This document shows positions 24,990 to 32,629 of a stretch of 64,000 nt of DNA, one piece after another (within the stretch, counting starts at the first letter, position 1; each line of letters begins with the position of its first letter). Below the pieces are notes generated by a model. That model worked only from the letters and a program-made list of their open reading frames with translations. It made no database searches and was not told where the DNA came from. This stretch comes from Planctomycetota bacterium. GTDB taxonomy: Bacteria > Planctomycetota > Phycisphaerae > UBA1845 > PWPN01. A program made the translations under genes and the position numbers. The stretch lies in assembly GCA_022711465.1 (NCBI GenBank), contig JAKLEZ010000009.1, positions 1 through 64,000 of the forward strand. The letters are read 5' to 3'.

Positions 24990-25433
24990 TCAGGGGGTCG
25001 GCGTTCGTGCCTGGATCTCCTGGCGGACGGCGGCCTGTGCCAGCCCCAGGCTGCTGAGGGCCTTCTGGGCGACGCAGCCTTTCTCCAGGAGGAGGGCCAG
25101 GAGGAGGTGTTCTGTGCAAACCTCCTTGCTGCCGAGCTTGCGGGCCTCCTCGATGGCCAGGGCGACGACGTTGCGGAAGTGCGGCGTGCCCGGCAGCCGG
25201 CCAAAGACCCAGGTGTCCTCCATGCTCGCCTTCACCAGCTTGTCCACCTCGGCCTTGATCTTGTCTTTGCTCAGTCCGCGGCCCTTCAGAATCTGCGCCC
25301 CGGAATCTCGGACCCCCTCGGCGATCGCCAGGAGAACATGCTCGGTGCCGACGTACTCCAGCTCGTATTCGCGGGCAATAGCGTTTGCCTGCTTGATGAC
25401 TCGATGGACTTCGTTACTCAACTGCTCGTACAT
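24990..25433 (-). CDS. Stand-alone Clp N-terminal (Clp R) domain protein
   Basis: The protein has 147 residues from ATG 25433, with GGAAGGA upstream. It consists of the double Clp-N repeat only: LSNEVHRVIKQANAIAREYE, YVGTEHVLLAIAEGV and, in the second half, FRNVVALAIEEARKLGSKEV with CTEHLLLALLLEKGCVAQKAL. The two GTEH/CTEHLL motifs mark the repeats. In ClpA/B/C this domain binds adaptors or substrates, but no AAA+ module follows. It resembles ClpS-like or ClpC-N accessory proteins (for example plant ClpT and bacterial single-domain relatives). It could act as an adaptor or as a competitor for the Clp machine. Confidence 0.88.
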   Translation of the reverse strand: MYEQLSNEVHRVIKQANAIAREYELEYVGTEHVLLAIAEGVRDSGAQILKGRGLSKDKIKAEVDKLVKASMEDTWVFGRLPGTPHFRNVVALAIEEARKLGSKEVCTEHLLLALLLEKGCVAQKALSSLGLAQAAVRQEIQARTPTP

Positions 25434-25467
25434 GAGAGTGCGTCCTTCCGCAAGTAGATGAGCATGA

Positions 25468-26331
25468 CTATACCCACAGCGGCGGCGCCTCACAAGCACG
25501 GGGCGGGGAGGACCATTCGGCCTCTGCGGCCGGCTGCGACGCCGGGTCGGGCCGCGATGGCCCCGGCCGCAAGTAGGTGTAAATCAGGCTGAGCAGAGCG
25601 ACAATGACCGAGGCCACAAGCGTGATCTTGATGATCTTCAGCCGGTTGGCCATTTCCCGGTCTCGCCATTCCGCCAGCCGCTGATCGATCTCGTCGAGCT
25701 TGCGATCGATACGAGCCTCGATCTCGTCGAGCTTCTCGCGGACGTAATCGTCGGCCACGCCGCGAAGCTTGCGGGCAATCCCACCGACCACGCCTTCCTC
25801 GGCGATATGCTCCTTCAGGCTGGGAACGCCCGCCGCCTCCTCCGGCAGAAAGCGGTAGGCCTCGCTCTCCTCGCCGGTCGAGCCGGTGATCGCCTTGGTG
25901 ATCAGTGAGCCGACCAGCTTCCGCCGCTGACGGCGTACGCGATCCCAGAAACACTCGGCGTCGCGGAGTCGGGCCTCGATGACGTTGCGCGGCTCACCGT
26001 CACGAGCGACCAGCCCGCGCAGCCTGGCCAGGGCCACGAGCCCCCGATCGCCCAGCGTCTGCACTTCCATCTTCTTGATAGTGGCGATGTGGCGGGCCAG
26101 TTCCTCCTTGCCGGCAGACTTGCGCACCGGGTGACGAGCCCAGACCGCGATGTCAAGCATCGCTTCGCGGTCGAGTTCCAGGAGCAGTTCCTGCCGCTCT
26201 CGAACCAGGCGGAGCAGCTCGCCGCGGCCCATCTCGGGATTCAACTCCAGGCCGAGTTCGCTTCCGTAGCGGACCAGTTCGTCCGCCGGCAGTTCGCTGA
26301 TCGCCTGGGTCTTCTTCGTGCCGTTATCCAT
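25468..26331 (-). CDS. Coiled-coil protein with C-terminal membrane helix
   Basis: The protein has 287 residues. The N-terminus is soluble: ELPADELVRYGSELGL, then GRGELLRLVRERQELLLEL, a SAP/LEM-like helical pair. The middle is highly charged, then a coiled coil with repeated heptads (REKLDEIEARIDRKLDEID). A membrane helix follows (IIKITLVASVIVALLSLIYT) and a short Pro-rich tail ends the protein. The start overlaps the preceding membrane protein gene by 8 bp, so translation is probably coupled. The N-terminal half resembles proteins annotated only as hypothetical in planctomycetes, as far as I can recall. A role in envelope or DNA tethering would be speculation. Confidence 0.75.
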   Translation of the reverse strand: MDNGTKKTQAISELPADELVRYGSELGLELNPEMGRGELLRLVRERQELLLELDREAMLDIAVWARHPVRKSAGKEELARHIATIKKMEVQTLGDRGLVALARLRGLVARDGEPRNVIEARLRDAECFWDRVRRQRRKLVGSLITKAITGSTGEESEAYRFLPEEAAGVPSLKEHIAEEGVVGGIARKLRGVADDYVREKLDEIEARIDRKLDEIDQRLAEWRDREMANRLKIIKITLVASVIVALLSLIYTYLRPGPSRPDPASQPAAEAEWSSPPRACEAPPLWV

Positions 26332-26581
26332 GGTGCATGCAAACCAGTGCCAACAGCATGGCCGACAGAACGGCGATCTGCAAGAGCTCTCCAGCGAAAC
26401 GCGCGGACCTCATCCTCAGCAGCAGTACGAGGGTGTAACGTCCCAGAATCGCCGTCTGACGCGAGCTGCCGAAGTAGGTGAGCCAACCCCACAGCGACCG
26501 CCCGGTCACAACCACGGCATACACCGTGCAGACCGTCGCCAGCAGCCAGCGGAACCAGACGAAAAGGTCAAACTCGTCCAT
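26324..26581 (-). CDS. Small membrane protein
   Basis: The protein has 85 residues from ATG 26581. Two hydrophobic helices are seen (FDLFVWFRWLLATVCTVYAV and LLQIAVLSAMLLALVC), separated by a basic loop (LLLRMRSARF). The stop codon overlaps the next start (ATGGATAA), a tight operon junction. It starts 17 bp after the oxidoreductase stop. The small size and two-helix layout suggest a subunit or assembly partner of the downstream coiled-coil membrane protein. No family is recognised. Confidence 0.65.
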   Translation of the reverse strand: MDEFDLFVWFRWLLATVCTVYAVVVTGRSLWGWLTYFGSSRQTAILGRYTLVLLLRMRSARFAGELLQIAVLSAMLLALVCMHHG

Positions 26582-26598
26582 CGTCGGATCGGCTCTCG

Positions 26599-27681
26599 CT
26601 ACTTCCTCAGCCACAGGTCGATCGGCTTGTCCACCTGCCGCGGCTCGTAGGGCCATTCGATGCGACGACCGGTGCCGGCTGATTCGTAGGCCGCCAGGAT
26701 GATCTTCAGCACCTCCCGGCCGTCCTCGCCGGTCTCGACCGGTTTCTCCAGCCCCTGAACACAGCGCACGAAGTGAGCCATCTCCTGCGGGAAGCCGTAG
26801 TTCCAGATCTCCTCGAACATGGTGAAGGTGTAGCCCTTGGTCGTGCCGGCCTTCTCCACCGCGTAGCCGTAACCGCTCTCGCTGTAGGTCAGCAGCGAAC
26901 TGCCCCGGAGCAGATCCGCCCGGGTGAAGCCCGCCGAGCCGTAGATCTCACACTTGTCGTCCACCCCGCCGGTCTTGGCCCAGCTGTTTTCCGCCAGGGC
27001 AACGCGGTTGCCCTCGTACTCGACGATGCACAGGCTGTGGTCCTCGCCTCGAGTCTTGCCGGTGTGGACACGGACCCCCATGTTGGCAAAGACGCTCCGG
27101 ACCCCGGGTTTGCCGAAGACCCAGCGGGCGTACTCGATCGAATGGCAACCCATGTCCAGAAGCACGCCGCCGCCGGACTTGTCTACATCCCAGAACCAGG
27201 AACTGTGCGGCCCGAAGTGCTCCTCACTCTGCTTGACCAGAAAAGCCCGCCCAACGGCACCCTCATCCACGAGCTTCTTGGCCCGTACGTACTTGGGCGC
27301 AAAGCACAACTCCTCGGCGTACATCAGAAGCACGTCGGCTTCACCGCAGGCGGCGATCATCCGGTCGGCCTCCTGCAGCGTGCGGCACAGCGGCTTCTCG
27401 CACACCACGTGCTTGCCCGCCTTGGCGGCATCGACCGCCGCCTGGCAGTGCAGGTAGTTCGGCAGGCAGAGCGTGACCATCTGAATGTCCTTCATGGCCA
27501 GTAGCTGCCGATAGTCCTCGAACCCGTTGGCGATGCCGTGATCACGGGCAAACGCCTTGGCCTTGCCGGGCGTCGGCGACGCCACGGCGATCACCTCGGC
27601 ATCCGGAACCGTCTTGAAGGCGGCGGCGTGAATGTCGCCCACGAATCCCGTGCCGATGATCCCGACTTTCACCTTGCTCAT
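26599..27681 (-). CDS. Gfo/Idh/MocA family oxidoreductase
   Basis: The protein has 360 residues. VKVGIIGTGFVGDIHAAAF is the NAD(P) fingerprint, followed by VTLCLPNYLHCQAAVDAAKAGKHVVCEKPL with the family EKP motif. The C-terminal domain has GGGVLLDMGCHSIEYARWVFG, where D and H are the catalytic-area residues. Members oxidise or reduce sugars, inositols or related polyols. The substrate is unknown. The gene starts 4 bp downstream of the coiled-coil/HTH gene stop, so it is clearly part of the minus-strand operon. Planctomycetes carry dozens of such paralogues, so context gives little about the substrate. Confidence 0.9.
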   Translation of the reverse strand: MSKVKVGIIGTGFVGDIHAAAFKTVPDAEVIAVASPTPGKAKAFARDHGIANGFEDYRQLLAMKDIQMVTLCLPNYLHCQAAVDAAKAGKHVVCEKPLCRTLQEADRMIAACGEADVLLMYAEELCFAPKYVRAKKLVDEGAVGRAFLVKQSEEHFGPHSSWFWDVDKSGGGVLLDMGCHSIEYARWVFGKPGVRSVFANMGVRVHTGKTRGEDHSLCIVEYEGNRVALAENSWAKTGGVDDKCEIYGSAGFTRADLLRGSSLLTYSESGYGYAVEKAGTTKGYTFTMFEEIWNYGFPQEMAHFVRCVQGLEKPVETGEDGREVLKIILAAYESAGTGRRIEWPYEPRQVDKPIDLWLRK

Positions 27682-27685
27682 CAGG

Positions 27686-28267
27686 TCATCCTTCCTTGCT
27701 CTCGGCTTTCAGGTTCTTCTTCTCATCCTTGCCGGCGGTCTTGTCCCCCGGCTTGGGACGGAGTCTGAGGATCAACTCGATCTCGCCCGTGGTCTTGCCC
27801 AGGTCCTTGGCGATCTCGATCGCCGACAAACCGGCGTCGGACAACTCGTATACCACGTCGTACCGGACGTCGAGGCCCATGTCCTCGGTCGAGTGTTCGC
27901 TGGGGCGCTCGCCGCCCTGCCGAGTCAGCCGGTTGAGGACCGCAATCCGCCGGTCGGCGTCGCGGATCACCGCCTCGAGCTTGGCGTATCGCGTATCGAT
28001 ATCGGCGCTGATCCTCCGCGACAGCTCTTGAAGCTCGGCCAGCAGCGATTCGATGTTCCGGCGGAGTTCCACCTCCTCCGCCCGCGTCAGCGGGGGGGGA
28101 CGGAGCGGAACAGGCCTGTCGAACCGCTTGACCGCATCCCGCTGCCGCCGGCGCATGGAGTTCATCAGTAGAAACATGGCCAGAAGAGCAATTCCCAACG
28201 GGATCAGGCCGTCGGAGCTGAATGCACCGTTGGCCAGAGAGAGGCAGACTGATGAGAGGTGGCTCAT
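27686..28267 (-). CDS. Membrane-anchored coiled-coil protein with C-terminal HTH-like segment
   Basis: The protein has 193 residues. An N-terminal membrane helix (GLIPLGIALLAMFLLMNSM) is followed by RRRQRDAVKRF. The predicted coiled coil (EEVELRRNIESLLAELQELS continuing to about residue 110) leads into YELSDAGLSAIEIAKDLGKT and TGEIELILRLR, a helix-turn-helix-like segment. The tail is Lys-rich. This architecture recurs in proteins from many bacteria annotated DUF2802- or DUF6115-like, sometimes near motility genes, but no motility genes are nearby. It could tether DNA or a partner to the membrane. Confidence 0.65.
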   Translation of the reverse strand: MSHLSSVCLSLANGAFSSDGLIPLGIALLAMFLLMNSMRRRQRDAVKRFDRPVPLRPPPLTRAEEVELRRNIESLLAELQELSRRISADIDTRYAKLEAVIRDADRRIAVLNRLTRQGGERPSEHSTEDMGLDVRYDVVYELSDAGLSAIEIAKDLGKTTGEIELILRLRPKPGDKTAGKDEKKNLKAESKEG

Positions 28268-28338
28268 GACTGAAACGGATCACCTGCCGTACAACCGTCT
28301 CAAGACCGGCAAGGCCGGAACCAGGCCGGTACCGTGCA

Positions 28339-29514
28339 CTACTTCCATGCTCTGCGTGCCGCTTCCATGACCTCCATCAGCGACCGACCAAGCCGTTCGG
28401 CAGCCGCGCGGCAATCCTCGTACTCCGGCGAAACGCGCACGACCCGTCCGCTTCGCCGCCCGACCTTGACCGGGATCGGGCCAAACTCGGTCTCCACCGT
28501 CGTTATCGACCGGCTCAGCTTGCTCCGCCGGACTGGGTGGACACGGACGCCAAACGTGGTCGTCTCCGAAAAGAGGATGTTCTCGACCACGGACCGCAGA
28601 TCGGACGATGCCAGAACGGTCAGCAACGTCGCCGGCCGGTTCTTCTTCATGGTGATTGGCGAAGTGAATACGTCCATCGCACCGGCCGCCAACAGCCGCT
28701 CGCAAACGTAACCAATCGTCTCAGCGGTCACGTCGTCCAGGTTGGTTTCCAGCACCAGGATCTCGTCCGCCTCCTCGCCGCCGGGTGTCTCGGCCGACTC
28801 ACCCAGGATGAGCCGCAGAATGTTCGGGCGAGTCTGACCCTCGCGCCGGCCGGCACCAACGCCGATTTGCCCGACGGTCATCGCCGGCATGGGACCGTAG
28901 GCGTGGGCCAGCGTGGTCAGGATAGCCGCTCCCGTCGGCGTGGTGAGCTCGCCGATCTCGTCACAGGCGGCCAAGGGTACGCCTTTGAGCAGTTCAACCG
29001 TGGCCGGCGCCGGAACCGGCATCCGGCCGTGGCTGCATGCGATCGTCCCGCTGCCCGTGGGTATCGGGGACACGTGCACCTGCTCGACGCCGAGCTGATC
29101 CAGGACCAGGCACGCCCCGACAATGTCCACGATCGAGTCGATCGCACCCACCTCGTGAAAGTGGACCTTCTCCACGGTCGTGCCGTGCACCTTGGCTTCG
29201 GCCTCGGCCAGGCGCTTGAAGATCGCTTCCGCTCGCCGTCGGACCTGCTCCGGAAGCGCCCCGCCCTGGATGATCTGCAGGATGTGCTTCAGGTGCCGGT
29301 GAGGCTTCTCGACGGCCGGATCGACCACCACGTCTAACTGCGTGGCGGCGAAACCCTGTTTGCAGACCCGCGTGGCTTCGATTCGAAAACCGGGTACGCC
29401 CAGGCCGGCCAGATCTCGCCGCAGTCGCTCGACGTCCGCGCCGGCCGCAATGGCCGACGCAAGAATCATGTCCCCACTGGCCCCGCTAAAGCAGTCAACA
29501 TAGGCGATGCGCAT
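28339..29514 (-). CDS. larC: Nickel-pincer cofactor biosynthesis protein LarC
   Basis: The protein has 391 residues from ATG 29514. MRIAYVDCFSGASGDM is the LarC N-terminal signature. KVHFHEVGAIDSIVDIVG, PTGSGTIACSHGRMPVPAP and the C-terminal ETNLDDVTAETIGY complete the family. LarC inserts nickel into the pyridinium-dithiocarboxylate cofactor in a CTP-dependent reaction, the last step in making the cofactor of lactate racemase LarA and other racemases/epimerases. Here it is one uninterrupted frame, unlike the frameshifted larC1/larC2 of Lactobacillus plantarum. larA, larB and larE are not in the window. It heads a minus-strand block that ends with L-lactate dehydrogenase. Confidence 0.93.
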   Translation of the reverse strand: MRIAYVDCFSGASGDMILASAIAAGADVERLRRDLAGLGVPGFRIEATRVCKQGFAATQLDVVVDPAVEKPHRHLKHILQIIQGGALPEQVRRRAEAIFKRLAEAEAKVHGTTVEKVHFHEVGAIDSIVDIVGACLVLDQLGVEQVHVSPIPTGSGTIACSHGRMPVPAPATVELLKGVPLAACDEIGELTTPTGAAILTTLAHAYGPMPAMTVGQIGVGAGRREGQTRPNILRLILGESAETPGGEEADEILVLETNLDDVTAETIGYVCERLLAAGAMDVFTSPITMKKNRPATLLTVLASSDLRSVVENILFSETTTFGVRVHPVRRSKLSRSITTVETEFGPIPVKVGRRSGRVVRVSPEYEDCRAAAERLGRSLMEVMEAARRAWK

Positions 29515-29562
29515 ACCGATATCGAGTCTATGTTGCCGTCCAAGTCTTTGCAACAGCCGCAC

Positions 29563-29592
29563 TTGCTGGCGAACGCAGGCCCGGCCTATAAT
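29563..29592 (+). promoter_or_regulatory. Promoter of cysE with a palindromic -10
   Basis: TTGCTG (29563-29568) and a perfect TATAAT (29587-29592) are 18 bp apart. The -10 sits inside CCTATAATAGG, so the opposite strand also reads TATTAT and could serve larC. Transcription would start near 29599, leaving a leader of about 170 bases for cysE. Confidence 0.5.
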
Positions 29593-29769
29593 AGGCCTGT
29601 GCCACGCGTCTCATGGTTGATTCCGAGCGGCCAGTCGAGCCGCTGTTCGTGTACCCGCGGGGCCGGTGCGTGCGCCTGAGCGCATGGTCGCTGCCCCGCG
29701 CCGTCCGGTGGATGCCCCGTTTCCTGTTCCGTGTCCGATCTTCAACCCAGGTAGTCCGGAGAATCGCGT

Positions 29770-30741
29770 ATGCCTGCGGCGTTCCAGATTGGCGAGGCTT
29801 TGCCTGGCCTGGTGGACAGAATCGTCCAGAGTTACGAGAGCGACGATCGCACCCGCCACACCGACAAGACCTACCTGCCCAGTCGGGCCGAGGTCGTCGA
29901 GATCACCCACATGCTGCTCGAGTTGGCCTACCCCGGCTACTTCGGTCGGCAAAACCTGACCCGGCACAACGTGAAGTACCATGTGGGTGAACTGCTGCCC
30001 AAGCTCGGCGAGCGACTCTTTCGCCAGATCGACCACGCCTTGTGCTACAAGGAAGAAGTCGACGGCCGGACCCGCCCGGAGAAAAAGCCCTGCGATGCCA
30101 AGGCCCGGCGGATCACAATGGAGTTCCTGGAACGTATTCCGGCCATCCGGGCGAGGCTGGCTGGTGATGTCCAGGCCGCCTATGACGGTGACCCGGCGGC
30201 CATCAACACCGACGAAGTCATCCTCGCTTATCCGGGTGTCCTGGCCGTGACCGTGTACCGCTTTGCCCACGAGCTGCACATGCTGAGTGTCCCGCTCATT
30301 CCGCGAATGATGACTGAGTGGGCCCACACCGCCACCGGAACCGACATCCACCCGGGAGCCAGCATCGGGCCGAACTTCTTCATCGATCACGCCAGCGGCG
30401 TGGTCATCGGCGAAACCACCGACATCGGAGAGAACGTGAAACTCTACCAGGGCGTCACCCTCGGTGCCCTGTCCTTCCCCAAGGATGAGCGTGGGCGCAT
30501 CATCCGCGGCCACAAACGCCATCCCACCGTCCAGGCCGGCGTGACCATCTACGCCAACGCCACGGTTTTGGGCGGCGAGACCGTTCTGGGCGACTCATCC
30601 ATCATCGGTGGTTCCGTCTTCCTGACCAACAGCATTCCGCCGAACGCCACCGTTAGCATGAAGCCGCCAGAACTGAGAGTCCGCAAGCGCGGCGAGAAGG
30701 ACGACCAATTCCCCTTCGGGGTGTACGGAGAGGGAATATAG
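29770..30741 (+). CDS. cysE: Serine O-acetyltransferase, EpsC type
   Basis: The protein has 323 residues from ATG 29770. The N-terminal helical domain contains RAEVVEITHMLLELAYPGYFG and FAHELHMLSVPLIPRMMTEW. The C-terminal left-handed beta-helix shows the hexapeptide pattern TGTDIHPGASIGPNFFIDHA, with catalytic HASGVVIGE and VKLYQGVTLGAL. The N-terminal extension marks the EpsC subgroup. It acetylates L-serine with acetyl-CoA as the first step of cysteine synthesis. The partner O-acetylserine sulfhydrylase is not adjacent. It is divergent from larC. Confidence 0.92.
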   Translation: MPAAFQIGEALPGLVDRIVQSYESDDRTRHTDKTYLPSRAEVVEITHMLLELAYPGYFGRQNLTRHNVKYHVGELLPKLGERLFRQIDHALCYKEEVDGRTRPEKKPCDAKARRITMEFLERIPAIRARLAGDVQAAYDGDPAAINTDEVILAYPGVLAVTVYRFAHELHMLSVPLIPRMMTEWAHTATGTDIHPGASIGPNFFIDHASGVVIGETTDIGENVKLYQGVTLGALSFPKDERGRIIRGHKRHPTVQAGVTIYANATVLGGETVLGDSSIIGGSVFLTNSIPPNATVSMKPPELRVRKRGEKDDQFPFGVYGEGI

Positions 30742-30886
30742 TCGGGGAACACCGGCACCCCGCAAAGCGACAGCCCGGAGATACGCAGTGGCTTCTTGAT
30801 CCGTCGGCGCAGTCTCGGGATTGCGGCCTGGCCCGTGCCGGCGAGCGGAACACCCTCGCAAGGAAAACCGTCTCCAAGCGCCCCAC

Positions 30887-32383
30887 TCAAACGGGTTGTG
30901 ACCCTGCAGACGCCGCGGGCTGGGCTGCGGCGGGCTGGCTCTGCGCCGGACGATCCTGCTGCGAATCCGCTGCCGGGCGGGAGGTCGCGCTGTCTCGCTC
31001 GCCGGTCGGTCGACGTCGGCTGCCGTACTGAGCGATCTGGCTGTCGGTGGGGATGCGCTCCAGTTTCTCCTTGAGGGCCTCGAACAGCCGGTCGATCCCT
31101 TTGTTCAACCGCTCGATCTCGTCGCGTCGCTTCTGATCACTCTCGATCTTCTCCGCGGCGGCGTAGTCCGACTTGCGGGCGTCGCGGTATTGCCGCCGCT
31201 CGTCTTTGTACGTGCGCAGCAGGGAATGGGCCGACGACTGCTGCGAATCGTCCAGATGGTACCGGCGGACAAAGGCGATGACGTAATCATCCCAGGAATC
31301 GCCCGTGCCGCGAGACTCCCTCGCCCGCTCGCGCCAACTCCGCATGCGATCCTGGTCGTCCTGGACCTGGCCTGAATCCTGAACGCTCTGCTCCTGAGTG
31401 ATTGCTCGCTGCCGTCGCTGTGGGCGGTCGGGTCGCGGCCCTTGTTCTGCTCGCTGGTTGTCGGAAGGCAACCGGCTGTCCTGAGCCTGACTCGGGTCAC
31501 CGCTCGAACTCTGCTCCGGCTGGACCGGTTGTGGAACCGGCTGCTGGGCCTGTTGCTGTTGTTCCAACTGACGCTGGGCGTCACGCTGAGCCTGCATTTC
31601 CTGCCGGCGACGCTGACGCTCGGCATTGCGGGCATCCTCCTCGGCCTTGGACGCGCCGCGACGCTCCTGGGCCCGGGCGACCTGATCGGCCGGCAGCGTC
31701 TTCTCCACCGCGTCGGCGACATTTTCGAAGTTCATCAGCGGCGACTGGCTGCGGGCCTGACGCAGCCAGTCGGTAACCTGTTGAAGACGGTTCTCGTCGA
31801 TGGCCCGCCCCGCACGCCGCTGGCCCTCCAGCGCGAACCGCTCCCTCATCATCGTCTGCACATCCCTCATGATCGGCTGGCTGTACTCACGCTGCTGCTT
31901 CTTGATCGTCTCGAGGTGCCCCCTCACTTGGGCCTGCTGGTTTTCGGTCAACGCGTAGATGTCGGTCAGGCGGCGGAGGTGGCCCTCGCTCACCCGGACG
32001 TAGAACTGCTCGGCCATCTCAGGCGTGAACGGGCCGGGCGGTCCCCCGCGCCCGAAACCGCGATCGCCGCCCGGACCGCGGTTGCCACCTGGGCCGCGAT
32101 CGCGCCCCGCACCCCGGTTACCCTCGGGGCCACGATCGCGGCCGGTTCCTCGGTCGGCTTCGGGACCACGGCTGACTCCCGGCCCCCGTACGCCTCCCGG
32201 TCCCCGCATGCCCCCACCGCGAGTGCGATCACTACCCCACCCGCGTCGCCCTTGATTCGGCTGGGTCGGCTGACCCTGCCGGTCTGGCTGAGCCTCCTGG
32301 GCACCGGCCATGGGATACTCCAGCATCAGCGCACCGAGGGCGAAAACCACCCCCAGCTTCAATCCACGGTGCGAAGAACCCAT
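30887..32383 (-). CDS. Exported Arg/Gly/Pro-repeat protein
   Basis: The protein has 498 residues from ATG 32383. A signal peptide (LKLGVVFALGALMLEYPMAG, cut near AQA-like residues) is followed by about 85 residues of imperfect RGP/GGxRGPG repeats (about residues 45-120) with strong positive charge. A helical region (EMAEQFYVRVSEGHLRRLTD onward) resembles Spy/CpxP-like or heavy-metal-resistance helices with an LTxxQ-type element (LTENQQAQVRGHLETI). A Gln/Arg-rich linker follows, then a second similar helical unit (FVRRYHLDDSQQSSAHSLLR), and a Pro/Ala/Gln tail. It is periplasmic or secreted. The low-complexity part is genuine sequence on this strand, and the plus-strand frame opposite it is a shadow. 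Confidence 0.8.
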   Translation of the reverse strand: MGSSHRGLKLGVVFALGALMLEYPMAGAQEAQPDRQGQPTQPNQGRRGWGSDRTRGGGMRGPGGVRGPGVSRGPEADRGTGRDRGPEGNRGAGRDRGPGGNRGPGGDRGFGRGGPPGPFTPEMAEQFYVRVSEGHLRRLTDIYALTENQQAQVRGHLETIKKQQREYSQPIMRDVQTMMRERFALEGQRRAGRAIDENRLQQVTDWLRQARSQSPLMNFENVADAVEKTLPADQVARAQERRGASKAEEDARNAERQRRRQEMQAQRDAQRQLEQQQQAQQPVPQPVQPEQSSSGDPSQAQDSRLPSDNQRAEQGPRPDRPQRRQRAITQEQSVQDSGQVQDDQDRMRSWRERARESRGTGDSWDDYVIAFVRRYHLDDSQQSSAHSLLRTYKDERRQYRDARKSDYAAAEKIESDQKRRDEIERLNKGIDRLFEALKEKLERIPTDSQIAQYGSRRRPTGERDSATSRPAADSQQDRPAQSQPAAAQPAASAGSQPV

Positions 32384-32629
32384 CGTCGTACTCCCGAGGC
32401 AGGGGACTTGCGGCATCCCTTTCCCTCCTGTCCAAACGCCGAAACGCGCTGATTATTGCCCCATCCCAACCCGCCCCTCAGATGCTCCACGCCCCGCACC
32501 CCCGCCACTCCGCAACAGGTCGGGATCGCCCCGTTCCCCCCTCGCCGCTCTCCGGGTACAATCCGCACCCGCTGCGGCCAGCCAGGTTGACCCCTGGTCG
32601 CCGTCCAGCGTCGCTGCACTGGAGACGAC

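Noticed and set aside
31442-32452. 336-codon plus-strand frame opposite the RGP-repeat protein
   Set aside because: Antisense shadow of a low-complexity gene; the minus-strand frame has a signal peptide and a ribosome site.
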